NCBI RefSeq assembly: GCF_001270265.1
Contig: NZ_LGAP01000031.1
Location: 1 to 64,000, forward strand
Reading direction: 5' to 3'
DNA length: 64,000 bases
DNA from: Ensifer adhaerens
GTDB taxonomy: Bacteria > Pseudomonadota > Alphaproteobacteria > Rhizobiales > Rhizobiaceae
Both the position numbers and the translations under genes were made by a program. The notes beneath the pieces were generated by a model, which made no database searches, was not told where the DNA came from, and saw only the letters and a list, made by a program, of their open reading frames with translations. This document shows, piece after piece, positions 18,604 to 27,253 of the stretch. The stretch's first letter is position 1; each line of letters opens with the position of its first letter.

Positions 18604-20076
18604 TTGGCAACCCATTCAGAGGAAAATGCACTACCCCAGAATCCCGAAGACGAACGGCTGAGCCTTGGCGCCAATCTCGCCTATGGCCTCCAGCACGTGC
18701 TGACCATGTATGGCGGCATCGTTGCCGTTCCGTTGATCCTGGGCCAGGCGGCGGGCTTGAGCTCCGGCGATGTCGGCCTGCTCGTCACCGCTTCGCTCTT
18801 TGCCGGTGGCCTCGCAACCATCCTGCAGACGATCGGCGTGCCTTTCTTCGGCAGCCGCCTGCCGCTGGTGCAGGGCGTTTCGTTCTCGGGTGTCGCGACG
18901 ATGATCGCGATTTCCGGCAATGGCGGCATTCCGGCGATCCTGGGCGCGGTCATCGCGGCCTCATTGATCGGCCTTTTGATCACGCCGGTGTTTTCGCGCA
19001 TCACCCGGTTTTTCCCGCCGCTCGTTACCGGCATCGTGATCACCACCATCGGGCTCACGCTCATGCCGGTGGCTGCCTTCTGGGCCATGGGCGGGAACAA
19101 GGCGTCGCCAGACTTCGGAAGCACCGCCAATATCCAGCTCGCGGCGGTTACGCTCATCATCGTGCTGCTTCTGAGCAAGCTTGGCAGTGCATCGATATCG
19201 CGGCTTTCGATCCTGCTTTCGATCGTGATCGGCACGGGCATCGCCTATGTCGCCGGCATGACCGATTTCTCGCAGGTGGCGAACGGGCCTGTCTTCGCCC
19301 TGCCGAAGATTTTCCACTTCGGCTATCCCACCTTCGAGCTTGCGGCGATCATCTCGATGCTGATCGTCATCATGGTGACGCTGGTCGAAACCTCGGCCGA
19401 CATTCTCGCCGTCGGCGAAATCGTCGAGACCAAGGTGGATTCGCGCCGGCTCGGCGACGGTCTGCGCGCCGACATGCTGTCGAGCATTTTGGCGCCCGTC
19501 GTCGGCTCGTTCACCCAGAGCGCCTTTGCCCAGAATGTCGGCCTCGTGGCGGTCACCGGCGTCAAGAGCCGCCATGTGGTGGCAACGGGGGGTGTGTTCC
19601 TCGTGGCGCTCGGCCTGCTGCCGGTCATGGGGCGCATCGTTGCCTCGGTTCCGACCTCGGTTCTCGGCGGCGCCGGCCTAGTGCTCTTCGGCACGGTTGC
19701 GGCCAGCGGCATCCGCACGCTGTCGAAGGTCGAATACAACAACAACATGAACCTCGTGATCGTCGCGACCTCGATCGGCTTCGGCATGATCCCGATCGCA
19801 GCCCCCGGTTTCTACGAGCATTTCCCGGCCTGGTTCGCGACGATCTTCCATTCGGGCATCAGCTCGGCCGCCCTGATGGCGATCTTGCTCAACCTGCTCT
19901 TCAACCACTTCACCGCAGGAAATTCGGACCAGCAATCGGTGTTCGTCGCCGCAACGGAGCGGACGATCCGCTACCAGGACATCGCGCGGCTGCATGACGG
20001 CGACTACTTCCTCAACGGCAAGCTCTATGACGTCAAGGGCACCGAGGTGCCGCTGATCGCGGCGGAGGCGCATTGA
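18604..20076 (+). CDS. NCS2 nucleobase:cation symporter
   Basis: A 490-residue inner-membrane permease of the nucleobase-ascorbate/uracil-xanthine family. It starts LSLGANLAYGLQHVLTMYGG (TM1), has the QGVSFSGVATM segment at TM3, and the signature region (FGTVAASGIRTL) after TM9-10. Fourteen membrane spans are expected. The start is uncertain: an ATG at 18589 is in frame, but GGAGGAG at 18591-18597 sits six bases before a TTG at 18604, so the TTG is the better start and the ATG overlaps the ribosome site. It is followed by the deaminase at 20388, so the pair probably imports and deaminates a purine or pyrimidine. Confidence 0.9.
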   Translation: MATHSEENALPQNPEDERLSLGANLAYGLQHVLTMYGGIVAVPLILGQAAGLSSGDVGLLVTASLFAGGLATILQTIGVPFFGSRLPLVQGVSFSGVATMIAISGNGGIPAILGAVIAASLIGLLITPVFSRITRFFPPLVTGIVITTIGLTLMPVAAFWAMGGNKASPDFGSTANIQLAAVTLIIVLLLSKLGSASISRLSILLSIVIGTGIAYVAGMTDFSQVANGPVFALPKIFHFGYPTFELAAIISMLIVIMVTLVETSADILAVGEIVETKVDSRRLGDGLRADMLSSILAPVVGSFTQSAFAQNVGLVAVTGVKSRHVVATGGVFLVALGLLPVMGRIVASVPTSVLGGAGLVLFGTVAASGIRTLSKVEYNNNMNLVIVATSIGFGMIPIAAPGFYEHFPAWFATIFHSGISSAALMAILLNLLFNHFTAGNSDQQSVFVAATERTIRYQDIARLHDGDYFLNGKLYDVKGTEVPLIAAEAH

Positions 20077-20097
20077 ATCGGCTAACTCATTGACGTT

Positions 20098-20370
20098 ACG
20101 CAATTCCGGACGGAAAACCGCTTCACACTTTTCCTGGAATTGCTTTGAAACCACGCAATTCCGGGCGGAAGTCGCTTCGCACCTTTCCTGGGATTGCTCT
20201 GGAACCCGCAATCCCGGACGGAAAACCGCTTCGCACTTTTCCTGGGATTGCTCTGAAACCCGCAATCCCGGACGGAAAACCGCTTCGCACTTTTCCTGGG
20301 ATTGCTTTGAAACCCGCCATTCCGGGCAGGAAACCGTTTCCTGCTTTTCCTGGCGTTGCTCTGAAATTCA
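20098..20370 (+). repeat. Five tandem hairpin repeats of about 54 bp
   Basis: Units begin (at the GCAATT/GCAATC block) at 20100, 20155, 20208, 20262 and 20316. Each has a left arm like GCAATTCC, a middle CGGACGGAAAACCGCTTC and a right arm like GGAATTGC, so each can fold as a hairpin. Units 3 and 4 have GCAATCCC with GGGATTGC, so both arms changed together. Single copies or parts of the same unit occur at 26370-26394 and 38758-38806, so it is a dispersed rhizobial palindrome amplified here. It sits between the permease and deaminase genes. Confidence 0.9.
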
Positions 20371-20387
20371 ACAAAAGGATAACGGCA

Positions 20388-20993
20388 ATGACACAGCAGA
20401 CGAACAACTACGAACTTCTCGATGCGCTGCTTAGAACCATGGAGCGCGGCATCATTCCGGCAACGGAAGCAGGGGTGGCGGCGGGAAACAAGATCTTCGG
20501 GGCCGCCCTCATGCGGAAGTCCGATCTTTCGACCGTTCTCGTCGAAACCAACAACGAGACGGAAAACCCGCTGTGGCACGGCGAAGTGCACACGCTGAAG
20601 CGCTTCTATGAAATCGAGGGTACCGACCGCCCGGATTCGCGCGATCTCATCTTCCTGTCGACGCACGAACCCTGCTCGATGTGTCTTTCGGCGATCACCT
20701 GGGCGGGCTTCGACAATTTCTATTATTTCTTCAGCCACGAGGATTCCCGCGACAGCTTCTCCATCCCCCACGACCTCAAGATCCTGAAGGAGGTCTTCAC
20801 GCTCGAGCCCGGCGGCTACAACCGGACGAACGCTTTCTGGAAGGGCCAGTCGATCCACGCGCTGATCGACCGTCTTCCAGAGCCGCAGCGCGAAGAGCTG
20901 AAGTCCCGCGCCGGGGCCATCCGGGCGAAATATGACGAGCTTTCCGACGTCTACCAGGCGAGCAAGGACGACAACGCCATTCCACTGAACTAG
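20388..20993 (+). CDS. CMP/dCMP-deaminase-fold nucleoside or base deaminase
   Basis: A 201-residue zinc deaminase. WHGEVHTLK gives the zinc His and catalytic Glu, and EPCSMCLSAITW the two zinc Cys (PCxxC). The N-terminal MTQQTNNYELLDALLRTMER and the long C-terminal helices after the zinc site are not those of tRNA deaminase TadA. Open reading continues upstream in frame through the tandem repeat, but the ATG at 20388 with AAGGAT in front is the right start. With the upstream NCS2 permease it suggests a nucleobase salvage or degradation pair. Substrate unknown. Confidence 0.85.
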   Translation: MTQQTNNYELLDALLRTMERGIIPATEAGVAAGNKIFGAALMRKSDLSTVLVETNNETENPLWHGEVHTLKRFYEIEGTDRPDSRDLIFLSTHEPCSMCLSAITWAGFDNFYYFFSHEDSRDSFSIPHDLKILKEVFTLEPGGYNRTNAFWKGQSIHALIDRLPEPQREELKSRAGAIRAKYDELSDVYQASKDDNAIPLN

Positions 20994-20999
20994 AGCGCC

Positions 21000-21118
21000 G
21001 TGCGTTCAGACGAACGCACTAAGGACGCTCTAGTACTTTGATTCTAGAGCATCTCGTCCGCTTTCAGTGACTCCACTTGAAAGCGGGATGCTCTAGATCT
21101 GAACGCGCGGCGCTCCAG
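21000..21118. repeat. RIME-like mosaic of two palindromes
   Basis: A first imperfect palindrome around GAGCGCCGTGCGTTCAG and AAGGACGCTC is followed by a second one (CTAGAGCATC...GATGCTCTAG with inner CGCTTTC...GAAAGCG). The arrangement matches the two-palindrome layout of the RIME elements elsewhere in the window. It lies straight after the deaminase stop. Confidence 0.65.
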
Positions 21119-21143
21119 GCCGCGAGCGACCTGCCAAACACCG

Positions 21144-21180
21144 GACCATTTCATTGTCTCATCGATTCAATGAAATGGTC
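21144..21180. repeat. Perfect 13-bp inverted repeat
   Basis: GACCATTTCATTG and CAATGAAATGGTC flank an 11-base loop. It belongs to the same hairpin family as 26325-26363 and 38817-38859. Confidence 0.75.
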
Positions 21181-21263
21181 TATTTCTTTGAAAGAATGCG
21201 CATTCCTGCGAACAGGAGCAGGTGGTACGTTCGCCGACTACAGTCGCGTTTCGGAGAAGTTTC

Positions 21264-23168
21264 GTGCGCTGGTCCAAGCCCCTCAGAGTGCATCTCAGTG
21301 TCCTGGTCGTCGCCTTGCTCCTCTGCACGGCGACGCCGATCATCTGGATGGCGTTCAGCCAGGGGAGGCAAGCGGCCATTCTCGCAGGCGAAAAGCACAT
21401 GCACGAGATGAGCCTGCGCCTGATCGAGGGGTACCGGAATGCGCTCGAAGGCGGCAGAGAAGCGGTCGCACTCGCCTCCGCCGTACCGCAGCTCGGTGCC
21501 GCGCCGCCACGGGATCTGGAGGCGAAACAGCAGTTCTTTCTGGAAGCCCTGCGAAGCGTCCCCAACGCGACGAGCGTCTATGCCGGCTACCCGGATGGCT
21601 CGTACCTGCAGGTGATCAACGCTGAAAGGGACTATGTTCGCCAGAGCCTGGCGGCACCGGCGGGTACGGTCTTCGCCGTCAGGATGCTCGCGCATGGACG
21701 AGACGCGAGCATCGTATCGACACTTCGGTTCCTCGACGGCGAAGCACGGCCGATCGGGGAGCGCGCGTTCGAGCAGACGGCCTTCGATCCGCGGCAACGG
21801 CCCTGGTATCAGGCCGCCGTTCGAAGCCAGGAGCCGGTTTCCGTCGGTCCCTATGTCGCCGGAACGCTGAGGGTCCCGACGCTGACGCTCGCTTCCGCCA
21901 TGAAGGCCAATCCGCAGATCGTGGTTGGCGTCAACATTCATCTTCAGACCGTCAGCCGCCTGCTCGATGCGCGGGAGATCTCGCCGAGGGCCCGATCCTA
22001 TATCATCGGTAGCGACAACGCTCTCGTGGCCCATTCCGATCCGGCCGTCATGAGCAGGATACTGGGAACATGGTCGGGCAGTCGCACTGCCGACATGCAC
22101 GGTCTGGACGCCAGCCTGGACGTCGTGGCGCGGCTGCGGAAGGATCCCGCCTATGCGGGCGGCGGTCTCGCTGAAACCGATTTCGCGGGCGAGCGCTATC
22201 TGGTTCAGATCGCCCCGGTGAGCGTCGCCGGTCTGTTCAAGGGCAGTTCGGTCGCAATCGTCGTGCCGCTGCAGGACCTGGTGGCGCAAGCCAATCGGCT
22301 GCTCGCCCGCAACCTGATGATTGCCGCCGGCTTGCTGGTGGCAGGTGCGGCCGGATCGGTCATGCTGTCCCGCGTGATCAGCCGCACGCTCTACCGGCTG
22401 GCGGACGAGGCGCGCCGGATCGGCGACCTGAACTTCATCGGCAAGGGCGCGCCCCATTCCTGGATCAGCGAGATCAACACGCTCGCAGGCGCACTTGCCG
22501 CAAGCCGGCATGCGATCAGCCAGTTTGCCCTCTACGTTCCGCGCGAGGTGGTCCGGCGGATCGTCAATCCGAAGGGGGAGGCGGTCGTCAACGCCACGCG
22601 GCAGGAGGTGACCGTGCTCTTCACCGATATCCGCGACTTTACGACCATATCGGAACAGCATTCGCCGGAGGACGTGGTCGACATCCTCTCCGCCTACTTC
22701 GAACTGTTGAACACGATTGCCGAAGAGCACGCCGGCACGGTCGTGCAATATCTCGGCGATTCCCTGTTCGTCATGTGGAACGCGCCCGTTCCAGATCCCC
22801 GCCACGCCGAAAACGGCTGTCATTGCGCGCTGGCGATGAAGGCGGCCGTCGATCGCCTGAACGAGGCCAACCACCAGACCGGGCGACCCAAATTGTTCAC
22901 CCGCTTCGGATTGCACACCGGCCCGGCCGTCGTCGGCAGCTTCGGGGCGGTTTCCCGCCAGCAATACACGGCCATGGGCGACACGATCAACGTCGCCTCC
23001 AGGCTTGAAGGATTGAACAAGGAATTCAACACATCGATCCTGGCGGGCGGAGCCGTGCACGACGCCGTAAGCGATGTCTTCGACTTCCGCGCGATCGGGC
23101 TTGTGCCGGTGAAGGGGCGCTCCGAAAAGGTCGATCTGTGGGAACTGATGGGGGAGAGACGCGGCTAG
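21264..23168 (+). CDS. Membrane sensor class III adenylate/guanylate cyclase
   Basis: A protein of about 634 residues: TM1 (LSVLVVALLLCTATPIIWMA), a large periplasmic double-Cache-like sensor (with FDPRQRPWYQAAVRSQEPVS and YIIGSDNALVAHSDPAV), TM2 (MIAAGLLVAGAAGSVMLSRV), a HAMP-like linker and a C-terminal cyclase domain. The catalytic domain shows FTDIRDFT (about 453-460, metal Asp), YLGDSLFVMWNAP (second metal Asp near 499) and MGDTINVASRLEGLN. GTG at 21264 has GGAG at good distance; GTG at 21222 is in frame but its AGGAG is too close. It probably makes cAMP in response to a small periplasmic ligand. Single gene. Confidence 0.9.
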   Translation: MRWSKPLRVHLSVLVVALLLCTATPIIWMAFSQGRQAAILAGEKHMHEMSLRLIEGYRNALEGGREAVALASAVPQLGAAPPRDLEAKQQFFLEALRSVPNATSVYAGYPDGSYLQVINAERDYVRQSLAAPAGTVFAVRMLAHGRDASIVSTLRFLDGEARPIGERAFEQTAFDPRQRPWYQAAVRSQEPVSVGPYVAGTLRVPTLTLASAMKANPQIVVGVNIHLQTVSRLLDAREISPRARSYIIGSDNALVAHSDPAVMSRILGTWSGSRTADMHGLDASLDVVARLRKDPAYAGGGLAETDFAGERYLVQIAPVSVAGLFKGSSVAIVVPLQDLVAQANRLLARNLMIAAGLLVAGAAGSVMLSRVISRTLYRLADEARRIGDLNFIGKGAPHSWISEINTLAGALAASRHAISQFALYVPREVVRRIVNPKGEAVVNATRQEVTVLFTDIRDFTTISEQHSPEDVVDILSAYFELLNTIAEEHAGTVVQYLGDSLFVMWNAPVPDPRHAENGCHCALAMKAAVDRLNEANHQTGRPKLFTRFGLHTGPAVVGSFGAVSRQQYTAMGDTINVASRLEGLNKEFNTSILAGGAVHDAVSDVFDFRAIGLVPVKGRSEKVDLWELMGERRG

Positions 23169-23259
23169 CCCATGGCCGCAGGCCCGCACCCGCACTGCTG
23201 CCGTTTTCCGATCCAAGGCCGCCTTGCACGCGCGACCGGTGCCGAGGCGGCCGCTTGGC

Positions 23260-23850
23260 TCAGTGGTCCGCCAGCAGGCCGGTGGCCATGGAGCGGAAGG
23301 CGTCGATCGCCTTCGGCAGGACATCCTTTGGATTGTCGCTGGCGGCGACCCAAAGCGCGGCATTGAGCGCTGCGCCACTCAGGAGCCTCGCCGCCGCTTC
23401 CGCATCGACCGGTTTCAATACGCCTTTCTCCAGTAGCTGCTCCACGGATCGCTTTGTGGCCAGCAGGCAGCTATTCTGGCTGGGCCATTTCGAGGGATCG
23501 CCGAGCACCGCCGGTCCATCGAGCAGCACGATCCGCTGGACCTCGGGATCGAGCGCCATCTCGATGTAGGCCGCTCCCTCCGCGAGCATTCCCTGCCATG
23601 CACTTTCGGCCTTGGCGCCGATCTCCTTGGCGCGCGCCGCCATTTCGCCGTCGATCTGGGTGACGACCGCGGCCAGCAGCCCGCGCTTGTCACCGAAATT
23701 GTGGTAGAGCGCGCCCCGGGTCAGGCCGACATCGGCGGTCAACTCGTCCATCGAGGCCGCGGCATAACCCTTTTCGGCGAAGGCCTTTCGCGCGGCCGAT
23801 ATCAGCTTGACGCGGTTTTCCTCCATCGTCTCCTGGCGACGTTTGGCCAT
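23260..23850 (-). CDS. TetR/AcrR-family regulator
   Basis: A 196-residue repressor: HTH in AFAEKGYAAASMDELTADVG and LTRGALYHNFGDKRGLLAAV, then an all-helical ligand domain (VLLDGPAVLGDPSKW; VDAEAAARLLSGAALNAALW). Divergent from the RidA gene at 24013, over two identical palindromic sites, so it most likely represses itself and ridA. Confidence 0.9.
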   Translation of the reverse strand: MAKRRQETMEENRVKLISAARKAFAEKGYAAASMDELTADVGLTRGALYHNFGDKRGLLAAVVTQIDGEMAARAKEIGAKAESAWQGMLAEGAAYIEMALDPEVQRIVLLDGPAVLGDPSKWPSQNSCLLATKRSVEQLLEKGVLKPVDAEAAARLLSGAALNAALWVAASDNPKDVLPKAIDAFRSMATGLLADH

Positions 23851-23860
23851 TCTGTCCTCA

Positions 23861-23937
23861 TTTTCGTATACGTGGCGTATATGAAATTGACATACGCCGC
23901 GTCTTTCGATATTTCGTATACGTGGCGTATATCAAAT
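23861..23937. promoter_or_regulatory. Two identical TetR operator sites
   Basis: The bases TTTCGTATACGTGGCGTATAT occur twice, at about 23862 and 23912, 50 bases apart (the first with one further matching T). Each carries the hyphenated palindrome TATACG-TGG-CGTATA. They lie between tetR and ridA and must overlap one or both promoters. Confidence 0.8.
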
Positions 23938-24012
23938 GAAGCGGATTTTGTGAAGCTCTGCCAAACAGCGCTCATCCGCTTCGACGCCTTACAATTCAGA
24001 GAGGCCAGACAA

Positions 24013-24435
24013 ATGACTTCACGCGACGCAATCTTTCCCGCCAACAGGCATGCGCTTTACGAGGCGCACGGCTATTCCGCCGCGATCCGCTCTCAAGATC
24101 TGCTGTTCGTCTCCGGCCAGGTCGGCAGCCGCGAGGACGGGTCGCCCGAACCGGAATTTGCCCGCCAGGTCGAGCGCGCCTTCGACAACCTCCGGGCAAC
24201 GCTGAAGGCGGCCGGCTGCACCTTCGACGACATCGTGGATGTCACGACGTTCCACACCGATCCCGAGAACCAGTTCGGGACCATCATGGCGGTCAAGAAC
24301 CGGATCTTCAGCGAAGCACCTTATCCGAACTGGACGGCCATCGGCGTCAACTGGCTCGCCGGCTTCGACTTCGAGATCAAGGTGATTGCGCGGATTCCCG
24401 AGGGTGCTCGTGCCGAGCGCGAGCGGGCAGCCTAA
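24013..24435 (+). CDS. RidA-family protein
   Basis: A 140-residue cytosolic RidA/YjgF protein (LLFVSGQVGSREDGSPEPEF; ARQVERAFDNLRATLKAAGC; VNWLAGFDFEIKVIARIPEG). Small enamine/imine hydrolases belong here. In place of the catalytic Arg near the end (usually in a motif like xARxAVx) there is NWLAGFDFEIK, so function is uncertain. ATG with AGAGAGG upstream; a longer frame from 23701 lies across the operators and is rejected. It is a probable target of the divergent TetR. Confidence 0.88.
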   Translation: MTSRDAIFPANRHALYEAHGYSAAIRSQDLLFVSGQVGSREDGSPEPEFARQVERAFDNLRATLKAAGCTFDDIVDVTTFHTDPENQFGTIMAVKNRIFSEAPYPNWTAIGVNWLAGFDFEIKVIARIPEGARAERERAA

Positions 24436-24460
24436 ACGCTGTCGGGGCTTTGGTGGCAAT

Positions 24461-24545
24461 CTGCAGCTTGTCGTGGTTGCGCACCGCATGGATCGCGACA
24501 ACCTTGCCGCCCTCGTTTCGAGGGCGGTCGATTGAAGCTCGCGGT
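24461..24545 (-). pseudogene. 3'-end fragment of an ECF41 sigma gene
   Basis: On the minus strand the frame reads GGKVVAIHAVRNHDKLQIAT, matching GKVVAIYIVRNPDKLGHLH at the end of the sigJ gene at 26396. At the DNA level GTTGCGCAC and GGCGGTCGATTG are conserved in order. Only the last about 28 codons are left, with the NPDKL motif changed to NHDKL. It lies 2 kb from the intact gene, with the M20 peptidase in between. Confidence 0.65.
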
Positions 24546-24653
24546 AGCCCTGAAGAGTGATCCCACGGAACGCGTGCTTCGTGTATGCTGCTCGCGACCC
24601 GTGTGCTCGCGACAGGCCCGCTCGTCACCGACGAGCAGCAATGCCAGACCTGA

Positions 24654-24700
24654 CTACGGCGACGCGCGTCTTATCAGACGCAAAGGTCGCGGTAGCACTT
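24654..24700. repeat. RIME-type palindrome
   Basis: CTACGGCGACGCGCGTCT, loop TATC, then AGACGCAAAGGTCGCGGTAG: the same palindrome as at 18412, in opposite orientation and slightly decayed. CACTTTGAAATGCTGC follows, as in complete RIME1 copies. Confidence 0.7.
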
Positions 24701-24799
24701 TGAAATGCTGCGTCGGCATGAATGCGGGCTGGTCGGTCGTGAAGGCGGGCAAGCGCTCTGCCGCATAGAGTTCCGAGAATTTTGAGGGGGCTTGAAACC

Positions 24800-26200
24800 A
24801 TGACTCGCGACCAAGCCATAGCCAGGGCAGAGGCCTACTTCGATTCAGGTGCCTTCCGCAGCGATCTCGCACGCCGGGTCGGCCTGCCGACGGAGAGCCA
24901 AAACCCTGATCGGGCGTCGGTGCTAGCCGAGTACATCGATGGGGAAATCAGCCCCGCCTTCGAGGCGCTCGGATTTTCCTGCCGCAAGTTTTCTCAGAAT
25001 GGATGGCCATTCCTCTATGTCGAACGCATCGAGGATGCTGGGCTGCCGACCGTCTTGGGATATGGACATGGCGACGTGGTGCGCGGTCTCGACAAGGACT
25101 GGGACGAGGGGCTCTCGCCCTGGCAGCTCGTCGAGCGCGAGGGAAAATGGTTCGGCCGTGGCACGGCCGACAACAAGGGCCAGCATTCGATCAATCTCGG
25201 GGCGCTTCGGGCGGTCCTGGAGACACGTGGCAAACTCGGTTTCAACGCCAAATATCTCATCGAGATGGGCGAGGAGAAGGTCTCTCCCGGCCTGCGCGAG
25301 CTGGCCGAGGCGCACAAGGAGCTGTTCCGCTCGGACGTCCTGATTGCGTCCGACGGTCCCAGGCTCTCGGCCGCGCAGCCGACGGTCTTCCTTGGCTCGC
25401 GCGGCACGATCAGCTTCGATATCTGGATCGACGCGCGCAAGGGAGGGCATCACTCGGGCAACTGGGGCGGCCTGCTTTCCGATCCGGCAATCCAGCTTGC
25501 CCACGCCATATCGAGCCTCGTCTCGTCGAACGGAAAAATCCTGGTGCAGGAATGGCTGCCCGAGGCGCTCCCAGACAATGTGAAGCGGGCGCTCGCCGAT
25601 TGCGAGATGGAAGATGACGAAGACGCCAGGATCGACCCTGAATGGGGCGAGCCGGGTTTGTCGCCTGCGGAAAAGGTGTTCGCGTGGCCGTCATTCACGG
25701 TGCTTGCCTACGAAGCTGGAAACCCGAAAACGCCCGTCAACGCCATTCCGCCGCGCGCGTGGGCTCGGTGCCAACTGCGCTTCGTCGTCGGGGTCGACGT
25801 GGACGATGTCCTTCCGGCGCTGCGCCGGCATCTCGATCGCTGCGGCTTCGCGGCGGTCCAGATGGCCAAGTCGAGCGAGGAGACCTTCTACGCCACCCGC
25901 CTCGACCCCGACCATCCCTGGGTGACCTGGACCGTCGACTCGATCGCCCGCACCACTGGAAAGAAGCCAGCAATATTGCCGAACCTCGGCGGTTCACTGC
26001 CGAACGACATCTTCTCGGAAATACTGGGACTTCCCACAATCTGGATTCCACACTCCTATCCCGGATGCTCCCAACATGCGCCGAACGAGCATCTTCCCCT
26101 GTCTATTGTTCGAGAGGGCCTCGCGGTGATGGCCGGCGTCTACTGGGACCTCGGCGAAAGTACGCCGCAAAGGGCAGCTGCCCGCGGGGAGGCAGACTAA
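24800..26200 (+). CDS. M20-family metallopeptidase
   Basis: A 466-residue zinc peptidase/amidohydrolase (ArgE/DapE/CPG2 group). The first zinc motif is YGHGDVVRG (about 89-95, replacing the usual GHxDVV), the bridging Asp is in [10 protein letters not shown] and the catalytic Glu pair in [11 protein letters not shown] lid (dimerisation) domain is inserted in the middle. ATG at 24800 with GAGGGGG at 24784-24790 is preferred over the weaker 24782 start. Similar proteins hydrolyse N-acyl amino acids or dipeptides; the substrate is unknown. Confidence 0.9.
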   Translation: MTRDQAIARAEAYFDSGAFRSDLARRVGLPTESQNPDRASVLAEYIDGEISPAFEALGFSCRKFSQNGWPFLYVERIEDAGLPTVLGYGHGDVVRGLDKDWDEGLSPWQLVEREGKWFGRGTADNKGQHSINLGALRAVLETRGKLGFNAKYLIEMGEEKVSPGLRELAEAHKELFRSDVLIASDGPRLSAAQPTVFLGSRGTISFDIWIDARKGGHHSGNWGGLLSDPAIQLAHAISSLVSSNGKILVQEWLPEALPDNVKRALADCEMEDDEDARIDPEWGEPGLSPAEKVFAWPSFTVLAYEAGNPKTPVNAIPPRAWARCQLRFVVGVDVDDVLPALRRHLDRCGFAAVQMAKSSEETFYATRLDPDHPWVTWTVDSIARTTGKKPAILPNLGGSLPNDIFSEILGLPTIWIPHSYPGCSQHAPNEHLPLSIVREGLAVMAGVYWDLGESTPQRAAARGEAD

Positions 26201-26324
26201 CCCGGCCGGTCGCTGAACCTTGGCGCGCGGCACCCCCGCAGCAACGAACACAGGGATGCTGCGACGTCTACCTCGGGCGAGACCCGGTCGAGCCGCATCC
26301 CATCTGACAGCGGTTCCCGAGCTT

Positions 26325-26394
26325 GGATCCTTTCATTGTTTCATTGAAACTTTGAAATGATCCAACTCTTTGAAACGACGCAATTGCGGACGGA
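26325..26394. repeat. Hairpin plus partial 54-bp unit
   Basis: GGATCCTTTCATTG...AAATGATCC (26325-26363) is a hairpin of the family at 21144 and 38817. It is followed by TTGAAACGACGCAATTGCGG, the left part of the unit tandemly repeated at 20098. The combination ends two bases before the sigJ stop. Confidence 0.6.
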
Positions 26395-26395
26395 T

Positions 26396-27253
26396 CTAAT
26401 GCAGATGCCCCAGCTTGTCGGGGTTGCGCACGATATAGATCGCCACGACCTTGCCGTCCTCGATCTCGAGCGCGGTCGATTGCAGCTCGCCGTCGGCCTC
26501 GCGGGTGACGAAGCCGGGCAGGCCGTTGATGAAGCCGGCGCGCACCAGCGTCGAGCCGTGTTTCTTGAAGAGAGCGGCCAACTGTTCGTGCACCTTGATG
26601 ACGGCATCGAAGCCGAGGATCGGTCGCATCGCGGCGGAGCGCTTGCCGCCGCCGTCGGCGTGGATGCTGACATCGGAGGCCAGCATGGCGCCGAGCGCCT
26701 TCAGGTCGCCGCTGCGCGAGGCCGTGAAGAAGGCTTCGGCCAGTTCGACGCCGCGCGCCTGTTCGACGTGGAAGCGCGGCCGCGCCTCGCGGACATGGGT
26801 GCGGGCGCGGGCGGCCAGTTGCCGGCAGGCGGCCGGGTCGCGCTCGATCGTCGCGGCGACTTCCTCGAAGCTAAGGCCGAAGACGTCGTGCAGCAAAAAG
26901 GCAGCGCGCTCGAGCGGCGACAGGCGCTCCAGAGCGAGCATCAGGGGCAGGGTGACGTCGTCCTCCGGCTCCTCCTCGACGACCGGGTCGGGAAGCCAGG
27001 GGCCGACATAGGTCTCGCGCTGGCGGCGCGCCGATTTCAATTGATCGAGGCAGAGCCGGGTGACGGTGCGGCGCAGGAAGGCTTCAGGCTCGCGCACCTC
27101 CGAGCGGTCGGCCCCCATCCAGCGGATGAAGGCCTCCTGCACCATGTCCTCGGCGTCGGCGACGGAGCCGAGCATGCGATAGGCAACGCGCATGAGTTTT
27201 GGACGCAGCGGGTCGAAACCCGCCGCTGCGTCCTCCTTTGCGCTGCCCGCCAT
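26396..27253 (-). CDS. sigJ: ECF41 RNA polymerase sigma factor (SigJ-type)
   Basis: A 285-residue sigma factor: sigma2 (RVAYRMLGSVADAEDMVQEA; FIRWMGADRSEVREPEAFLR), sigma4 (LSPLERAAFLLHDVFGLSFE; EEVAATIERDPAACRQLAAR) and a SnoaL/NTF2-like C-terminal domain. It has the ECF41 marks: WLPDP in the linker, DGGGKRSA, and NPDKL at 277-281 near the very end. In ECF41 factors the C-terminal domain regulates activity in place of an anti-sigma factor. The ATG overlaps the stop of the upstream decarboxylase-family gene by one base, so they are co-transcribed from the promoter at 27745. Confidence 0.93.
   Translation of the reverse strand: MAGSAKEDAAAGFDPLRPKLMRVAYRMLGSVADAEDMVQEAFIRWMGADRSEVREPEAFLRRTVTRLCLDQLKSARRQRETYVGPWLPDPVVEEEPEDDVTLPLMLALERLSPLERAAFLLHDVFGLSFEEVAATIERDPAACRQLAARARTHVREARPRFHVEQARGVELAEAFFTASRSGDLKALGAMLASDVSIHADGGGKRSAAMRPILGFDAVIKVHEQLAALFKKHGSTLVRAGFINGLPGFVTREADGELQSTALEIEDGKVVAIYIVRNPDKLGHLH

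Noticed and set aside
20098-20370. Possible CRISPR array
   Set aside because: The whole 54-base unit is repeated, with no variable spacers, and the same unit occurs singly elsewhere.
20145-20387. N-terminal extension of the deaminase made of 18-residue repeats
   Set aside because: The frame is open only because the unit is near 54 bases; unit lengths of 53 and 55 shift it, there is no ribosome site, and the ATG at 20388 has one.
21180-23378. A 732-codon minus-strand frame
   Set aside because: It is the antisense of the cyclase gene; high GC keeps the opposite frame open, and composition is Arg/Ala-rich.
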